A stretch of 25,648 nt of DNA. It comes from CAVQFC01 sp036497895 (GTDB lineage: Bacteria; Acidobacteriota; Vicinamibacteria; Vicinamibacterales; CAVVIG01). The notes below the pieces were generated by a model. That model searched no databases. It was not told the DNA's origin and saw only the letters and a list, made by a program, of their open reading frames with translations. The stretch's first letter is position 1. Every line of letters begins with the position of its first letter. Both the position numbers and the translations under genes were made by a program. Location of the stretch: the NCBI GenBank assembly GCA_036497895.1, contig DASXIR010000127.1, forward strand, positions 1 through 25,648, read 5' to 3'. Below are positions 21,297-25,648 of this stretch, one piece after another.

Positions 21297-22157
21297 TTAG
21301 GGTTTGACGGTAACTTTCACGACCGATGTCGTCCAGCAGCATCCGAAGCCACCCCCGCCGTCGCCGGAGGAGTCGTTTGCCGTTAGATGGAGCACGTAAT
21401 CGCCGGCTTCGCTGAAGGTCGCGTTCGCCGATGCCTTGCCGTTGAACACCGCAGGTCCGGTTGGGAGCTTCGCGACCTCCGGGCGGGCCTTGTCGAAAGT
21501 CACCTTCCCTGGTCCGCGATATTTCGACCACCGGACAGTGACGGCCGGACGGCCCGGGACCGGCGGCGCGCTCGTTCCGCTTGTGTACTTCGCATCGTCG
21601 GACGCCCATACGTTGAGCGGCAGAGGCGCCGCCACTGTCGTGGTCATCGTGGGCGCGGTCGAAAGGCTCGCGAGCGGCCCTTGAATCCCCTTGTCCGACG
21701 GTTCGAACTTCACGACAGGCGGCGTGTTCCCGACAGCAATCTCCTTGAACGGACTCATGACGTAATCGGGGAGGACGCGAAACGGAATACTCGTCGTGGC
21801 GCCGTTCACCGTTAGAGTCCAGACGAAGCTGTCTGTCGGCTTGAAGTCCTTCGGCGCCTGCACGGCAAACATGCCCCACTGGCGGCCCGGAAGGAAGTGA
21901 GTCGGCTGACCCATGTCGGGGCCACCCGGCTCGATGTGATTGTTCGGACCAATCGGGATATCCAGCTCCTGCTGGGAGTTTCGGTTGTAGTAGCCGACGA
22001 GAAATGCTCGACTGCCGTCGGCGTTGTAGTACCAACCCTCGAAGGCGCCGGTGACGCTGTCGCCAAAGGCTCTTCGAGGGGCCGGGACTGACTGGGCCGA
22101 CAGAAGAACGCCGCCAGCGATCACGCCGGCGGCGAGCATGCTGACGAGTCGCTTCAC
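21297..22157 (-). CDS. Secreted protein of unknown function coupled to the copper monooxygenase
   Basis: A GTG start at 22157 overlaps the upstream stop by 4 bp (GTGA), so it is translationally coupled. The 286-residue product has a Sec signal peptide (SMLAAGVIAGGVLLSAQS) and no transmembrane segment after it. A central region with GWYYNADGSRAFLVGYYNRN and DIPIGPNNHIEPGGPDMGQPTHFLPGRQ is beta-rich and resembles no family I can name. The C-terminal part (ATFSEAGDYVLHLTANDSSGDGGGGFGCCWTTSVVKVTV) looks like a PKD- or Ig-like strand repeat with a glycine-rich patch and a Cys-Cys pair. It probably acts in the periplasm or at the surface together with its upstream partner. No enzyme motif is visible. 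Confidence 0.75.
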   Translation of the reverse strand: MKRLVSMLAAGVIAGGVLLSAQSVPAPRRAFGDSVTGAFEGWYYNADGSRAFLVGYYNRNSQQELDIPIGPNNHIEPGGPDMGQPTHFLPGRQWGMFAVQAPKDFKPTDSFVWTLTVNGATTSIPFRVLPDYVMSPFKEIAVGNTPPVVKFEPSDKGIQGPLASLSTAPTMTTTVAAPLPLNVWASDDAKYTSGTSAPPVPGRPAVTVRWSKYRGPGKVTFDKARPEVAKLPTGPAVFNGKASANATFSEAGDYVLHLTANDSSGDGGGGFGCCWTTSVVKVTVKP

Positions 22158-23521
22158 TGCTGGCGATCCTCGTTCGTCGTCTTGGCCAGTTTCGCCTTGC
22201 GGTCAGCGAGCAACGCCTTGTATTCGTCGTCCGTGAGATAGGTGACGTTCATCCACGCGTGGGCCATTTCGTCGACCGTGCGGTCGCCGTAACCAACCCA
22301 CTGATCGGGATCCGGGTTGTTCTTGTTGGCCTTGGTGTTGTCGTACCACGCGGTGACGTGGATGACCGTGCCCTTCGGGAACACTGGCGCCGCGTCGTCG
22401 TCGTAGATGTAGTTCGTCATCCAGTTGAAGTTGAAGTTGCCGACGTAGCTGACGATCTGCTTCGCGCCGTCCGGCAGGATCGCTTCGACCTGCATCGACT
22501 TACCACGCAGGTGGAAGTGCGGCTGGAAGTTCTCGATCAGCGTGTTCTCCTTGAGAACCGTGAAGCCCTCGGTCATGGCCATCGAGTTCGGCGGGATGTC
22601 GAGCATCTTGGTGCGGTCGATGCCCGTGAAGCCAATCAGGTAGCTGCGCTTCTTCGGCTCTTCGCCCTTCGGGTAGAACCAAATCGCGAGTTCCGAGCCG
22701 GCAGTCACTTCTTCGCCGACCGCGTGAATGTGCTGGTCCCAGGAGATTTCCTCACCTGGAACGAGCAGCTTGCCCGTGCCCGGACGATAGAGGTCGTAGC
22801 CCTTGCCGATCGCCCATTCCATCAGCTGCGGCCGACGGTTGACCAGATCCGGGTCGATGCCCGCGCCGCGCGCCGGGCCGTTCGCCGTTCCGGTGCTCAC
22901 CGCGTCCGGATCGTTGTTCAGCACGAGGTACGCGATCGAGTGATGGATGATCTTGCGGCCCTGGAGAGACGTCGGCCGGATTTCGACCATCTTCACCCAG
23001 CGCGGTTCGGTGAGCGGAATCTTCGAGGTCGGGCGGAACCAGACGTCCTGATGCTGCGCCGGCATCGTGTACTCGTCTGACTTCACGACGAGGTCCGGAG
23101 CACCGAATCCGTCGCGCTGTCCCTTCCATCCGTTGTCGACGGTGACGGGAACCGCAGGCGGTAGATCCTTCGGGTCGCCCTGGAGCGCTCCGCCGTCCAC
23201 CCACTTCACGATCGTGTCAACCTGATCGTCGGTGAGCGACATGTCGTTCTTGAACTTCTGGACGCCGACGCTGCGATCGATATGCCACGGCGGCATCTGA
23301 TGCTGCGACACGCGTTCCTTGATCGACTTGGCCCACGGACGTGCTTCCTGATACGTCATGAGCGACATCGGGGCGATTGAGCCCGGCTGATGACACTCCT
23401 GGCAACGTTTCTGGAAAATAGGAGCCACGTCTTTCGAAAACGTGACCGGCTTGGCGGAATCTGCGGCCAGCGCTGGCGCGGCCATTGCCAGAACTACCGC
23501 CACCGACATCGCATATCTCAT
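22154..23521 (-). CDS. Cytochrome c plus PHM-like copper monooxygenase
   Basis: The ATG at 23521 lies about 6 bases after GGAGG. The 455-residue precursor has a signal peptide (VVLAMAAPALA). Residues about 25-115 form a c-type cytochrome-like domain with heme motif CQECH (40-44) and a downstream MPPW with candidate axial Met76. The remainder resembles copper type II ascorbate-dependent (peptidylglycine alpha-hydroxylating) monooxygenases: a His-His pair (193-194) like the CuA site, HIH (264-266) and HFH (335-337) as further ligands, and Met424 near the end as a possible CuB Met. The fused heme domain could supply electrons. Substrate unknown. It is the first gene of a coupled pair with 21297-22157. 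Confidence 0.88.
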   Translation of the reverse strand: MRYAMSVAVVLAMAAPALAADSAKPVTFSKDVAPIFQKRCQECHQPGSIAPMSLMTYQEARPWAKSIKERVSQHQMPPWHIDRSVGVQKFKNDMSLTDDQVDTIVKWVDGGALQGDPKDLPPAVPVTVDNGWKGQRDGFGAPDLVVKSDEYTMPAQHQDVWFRPTSKIPLTEPRWVKMVEIRPTSLQGRKIIHHSIAYLVLNNDPDAVSTGTANGPARGAGIDPDLVNRRPQLMEWAIGKGYDLYRPGTGKLLVPGEEISWDQHIHAVGEEVTAGSELAIWFYPKGEEPKKRSYLIGFTGIDRTKMLDIPPNSMAMTEGFTVLKENTLIENFQPHFHLRGKSMQVEAILPDGAKQIVSYVGNFNFNWMTNYIYDDDAAPVFPKGTVIHVTAWYDNTKANKNNPDPDQWVGYGDRTVDEMAHAWMNVTYLTDDEYKALLADRKAKLAKTTNEDRQQ

Positions 23522-23582
23522 TGCACCCCTCCATACGCACGACCGGTCCACACCCGACGTGCCGTACTACCCCACACGACGC

Positions 23583-23611
23583 ATTTTGAGCCAATTCCGA
23601 CGAATTTGCAA
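23583..23611 (-). promoter_or_regulatory. Possible promoter of the copper-monooxygenase operon
   Basis: On the minus strand a -35-like TTGCAA (23611-23606) and a -10-like CAAAAT (23588-23583) are 17 bp apart. Each matches four of six consensus bases. They lie about 60 bp upstream of the ATG at 23521. This is weak evidence. Confidence 0.3.
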
Positions 23612-23672
23612 TGAAGTTACGGCCCCGGCACGCTGGTGTCGGGCGGCCCGAAATCTGCCAAAAATGTGTGAT

Positions 23673-24761
23673 TCAGGCCTGCGGGCAGAGGTTCCCAAGC
23701 ACGCCTGACCCGCCGCAATAGCTGACATCCTGAAGCTGAAGCAGGATGCCGTCCGGGTCCGTAAAGTAGAGCTCAGGCGTGCCTTCCTTGGCGCCGCCTC
23801 GGTTCTCCATGCGCATGCTGACATACGACGTCATCGGGCCCACCGGCCCTGGTGCGCTGCCCCGGGGCTTTATGCCGTAGCTTTCGAGCGTCTTCAGCAC
23901 CTGATCCGGGTTGAAATTCTCCATGTTCAAGCAGACGTGGTTGATGCTCGCCGGACGAGGCGGCGCCGGCGGTGCGCCAGCCCTCGCGGGAGCCCCGCCA
24001 CCAGTGAACATGATGAACTCGACACCGCTGCCGACTGCGAGCGTCGGCGCGGTCGGGCCCTGAAACGACCGGATCGACATACCGAACAGCTCCTTATAGA
24101 AGGCGTTCGATCGCACCGGCTCGGGGCTGAAAATCGTGAAGTGACTGAGGTCGCGCACCGCCAGCAATCCCTTGCCGGGCGCCGGTTCCGGAGTGCAGAT
24201 CTCGCCGCGGGCTCCCGCCCCGCCGCAGTAGGCCGGGTCCTGCAGTTGCAGCACGATGCCATCGGCGTCGGCGAGGTAGATTTCGGGCGTCCCGTCTTTC
24301 GCACCGCCGTTCTCCGGTCCGCGCATACGGACACGTACCTTCATCGGGCCGCCGCTCAACCCGCCACCCGCGCCGTCCGCCTTCGACACGCCGTGCTCTG
24401 CGAGCGCCTTCAGAATACGGTCGACGTTGAAGGCCTCGACCGTGACGCAGTAGTGATTGATGCTCGGCGTCCCGTTCGCCGGCATCTGGCTCACGGCGAG
24501 AAATTGCGGACCCGGACCGATTCGGAGCAGCGTTGTCGGCCCCTGACGCGCCTGAATCGGCATGCCGAAAAGACCCTGATAGAAATCGATGGTGCGCTTC
24601 GGGTCGGCCACCGACAGCGTCATGTGGTTCAACGCACGCACCTTCATGGGCGCGGCGCCAGCCTGGGCCAGCGCGCGCCGGGCCACGGCCAGCGCCGGCA
24701 GCGAGAGGATCAGCGTTCGCCGGCTGAATGGCGCGGGCTGACGCGGGAAATCAGTCGCCAT
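23673..24761 (-). CDS. Tat-exported double-VOC (glyoxalase-fold) protein
   Basis: The ATG at 24761 lies 7 bases after AAGGAG, which decides against the upstream in-frame start at 24824. The 362-residue product has a twin-arginine-like signal (SRRTLILSLPALAVARRALAQ). Two tandem VOC modules follow: residues about 41-175 (LNHMTLSVADPKRTIDFYQGLFGM, then PEIYLADADGIVLQLQD) and about 205-355 (LSHFTIFSPEPVRSNAFYKELFGM, then PELYFTDPDGILLQLQD). Each ends with a CGG or YCGG motif. VOC proteins bind metal and act as glyoxalases, dioxygenases or isomerases. A periplasmic location makes a sequestering or extradiol-type role possible; the reaction is unknown. It may be cotranscribed with the sulfatase upstream, but the intervening repeats make this unsure. 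Confidence 0.9.
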   Translation of the reverse strand: MATDFPRQPAPFSRRTLILSLPALAVARRALAQAGAAPMKVRALNHMTLSVADPKRTIDFYQGLFGMPIQARQGPTTLLRIGPGPQFLAVSQMPANGTPSINHYCVTVEAFNVDRILKALAEHGVSKADGAGGGLSGGPMKVRVRMRGPENGGAKDGTPEIYLADADGIVLQLQDPAYCGGAGARGEICTPEPAPGKGLLAVRDLSHFTIFSPEPVRSNAFYKELFGMSIRSFQGPTAPTLAVGSGVEFIMFTGGGAPARAGAPPAPPRPASINHVCLNMENFNPDQVLKTLESYGIKPRGSAPGPVGPMTSYVSMRMENRGGAKEGTPELYFTDPDGILLQLQDVSYCGGSGVLGNLCPQA

Positions 24762-24781
24762 CGGTTTCTCCTTCAAGTCGG

Positions 24782-24797
24782 GCCGACCAAGGTCGGC
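24782..24797. repeat. Palindromic repeat, GGCCGACC family
   Basis: GCCGACC (24782-24788), AA, GGTCGGC (24791-24797) is a near-copy of the core at 5717-5742 and is followed by GCCTAC. It lies 20 bp upstream of the double-VOC start, between same-strand genes. Confidence 0.7.
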
Positions 24798-24818
24798 GCC
24801 TACCGCAATCTCGATCCC

Positions 24819-24836
24819 GGCCAACCAAGGTCGGCC
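24819..24836. repeat. Second GGCCGACC-family palindrome (one mismatch)
   Basis: GGCCAACC (24819-24826), AA, GGTCGGCC (24829-24836) is the same palindrome with one unpaired position and is followed by CCTAC. It is 37 bp from the copy at 24782-24797, so the repeats occur as a pair here too. Confidence 0.68.
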
Positions 24837-24866
24837 CCTACACCGCTGCGCGACAAACGGGCGCCA

Positions 24867-25648
24867 TCATATCCCGGGCGCGGCGGCGCGTTCGTACTGA
24901 CGCCGATTCGCTTCGGCCCACGCAGCCAACCGCTGGCGGAGACGCACACAACGCTCCGGCTCCTCGGCGGCGAGGTTGTGCTGTTCGGTCGGATCGCGAT
25001 CCAGATCAAACAACTCCTGAACGCCGACGCGCAGATCGAGAATGTACTTCCAGTTGTTTTCCCGGACGCCGAGCTTGAACTCGTCCTGTGCGACATAGAA
25101 GTACGCGCGCGGCGGACGCGTCGCATCGAACAGGCTGCTGCCATGCCAGTCCGCGGCGGGCGGCATGCCCGCCAGCGCCGCAATCGTTGGAGCCAGATCG
25201 ACATGGCCGCCCACGACGGTCGATCGAACGGCGGTCCGATAGCTCCGGGGGAACCAGAACATCAGTGGCACGTGGACGTCCTCTTCGTAGACGGTTCGCC
25301 CTTGCAGGTAGCTGTCGTGCGGAAACCCGAACGCCTTGCCGTGATCGCCCACGATGATGATCAGGGTGTCGTCCGCGAGGTTGCGGCGCCGAACCGTGTC
25401 GAAAAGGCGGGCGAGCTGCGCATCGGTCTCGTGCAGGACGTTCAGATAGCGCCCGAGATCGTAAGCGTCAGGCACCGTCTCCTTGAAAAGGTCGAGCACC
25501 GGAAGCCCCGGCGTCGGCTCGTAGGGATGATGGGTCTGCTGGGTCCATCCCATCGCAAAAAACGGCTGACCAGGATCGCGCTCGATGAACTCGATCAGAC
25601 CATCGACCAGACAGCGATCCTCGACACCCCACGACGAGACCAGCTTGT
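24867..25648 (-). CDS. Sulfatase-family hydrolase, C-terminal part (partial)
   Basis: The frame runs off the window end and stops at TGA 24867, leaving 259 visible residues. The sequence has the alkaline-phosphatase/sulfatase fold pattern: LARLFDTVRRRNLADDTLIIIVGDHGKAFG with the metal-binding GDHG, then DVHVPLMFWFPR, HVDLAPTIAALAGM and the sulfatase-typical tail ELFDLDRDPTEQHNLA. Such enzymes cleave sulfate esters or, in related groups, phosphate/phosphonate esters or lipid head groups. The N-terminal formylglycine site (C/S-x-P-x-R) lies outside the window, so true sulfatase activity cannot be checked. An internal Met at 25553 is not the start. It is upstream of the double-VOC gene on the same strand. 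Confidence 0.9.
   Translation of the reverse strand, partial: KLVSSWGVEDRCLVDGLIEFIERDPGQPFFAMGWTQQTHHPYEPTPGLPVLDLFKETVPDAYDLGRYLNVLHETDAQLARLFDTVRRRNLADDTLIIIVGDHGKAFGFPHDSYLQGRTVYEEDVHVPLMFWFPRSYRTAVRSTVVGGHVDLAPTIAALAGMPPAADWHGSSLFDATRPPRAYFYVAQDEFKLGVRENNWKYILDLRVGVQELFDLDRDPTEQHNLAAEEPERCVRLRQRLAAWAEANRRQYERAAAPGI

Noticed and set aside
1..25648. tRNA, rRNA, CRISPR arrays, insertion sequences or prophage genes
   Set aside because: No cloverleaf, regular repeat-spacer array, transposase motif or phage gene was seen on reading both strands; only short palindromic repeats are present.

Overview
The window looks like part of a high-GC, Gram-negative chromosome, most likely an acidobacterium of the Vicinamibacteria type. 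That assignment is an inference. It rests on two very long MacB/FtsX-type permeases without an ATPase (the arrangement called acidobacterial duplicated orphan permeases), a BlaI/MecI repressor paired with an M56 peptidase fused to a TonB domain, many secreted metallo-enzymes with Tat or Sec signals, and short GC-rich palindromic intergenic repeats. No 16S or other strictly phylogenetic gene is present. I see no tRNA, rRNA, CRISPR array, transposase or prophage gene.

Layout. 1-5.6 kb: the tail of an unidentified gene, a secreted NHL-repeat beta-propeller, a hairpin terminator, release factor 3 (prfC) behind a small winged-helix gene, a VOC-fold protein, a Tat-exported dienelactone-hydrolase-like enzyme, a short secreted Pro/Ala-rich gene broken by an in-frame TGA, and a 53-residue zinc-knuckle protein. 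5.6-10.8 kb: the first orphan permease, flanked on both sides by palindromic repeats, mscL with a zinc-ribbon tail, a lipoprotein with Ig-like and carboxypeptidase-regulatory domains, a bacilliredoxin, and a secreted protein with an LPMO-like N-terminal histidine. 10.85-12.9 kb: a BlaI-type repressor with a well-defined promoter/operator and a translationally coupled M56-TonB fusion. 12.9-17.6 kb: a fusion of a degenerate metallo-beta-lactamase fold with an alpha/beta hydrolase, then a probable operon of a sulfite-oxidase-type molybdoenzyme and an Fsr-like MFS exporter. 17.6-25.6 kb, all on the minus strand: the second orphan permease, an intact metallo-beta-lactamase-fold hydrolase, a secreted protein coupled to a cytochrome-c/PHM-like copper monooxygenase, a Tat-exported double-VOC protein, and the end of a sulfatase.

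How it fits together. Most products are predicted to act in the periplasm or envelope: oxidoreductases, copper enzymes, hydrolases and export permeases. Three units look cotranscribed and worth study: BlaI + M56-TonB, molybdoenzyme + Fsr, and cytochrome/copper monooxygenase + its 4-bp-overlapping secreted partner. The strongest unexplained sequence structure is (i) the two stacked inverted repeats in the BlaI promoter, (ii) two palindromic repeat families, recurring in pairs at three intergenic sites, several copies ending in the same CCTAC tail, (iii) the twin GGCCGATTGGCC boxes at 5361-5396, and (iv) the TGA-interrupted secreted gene.
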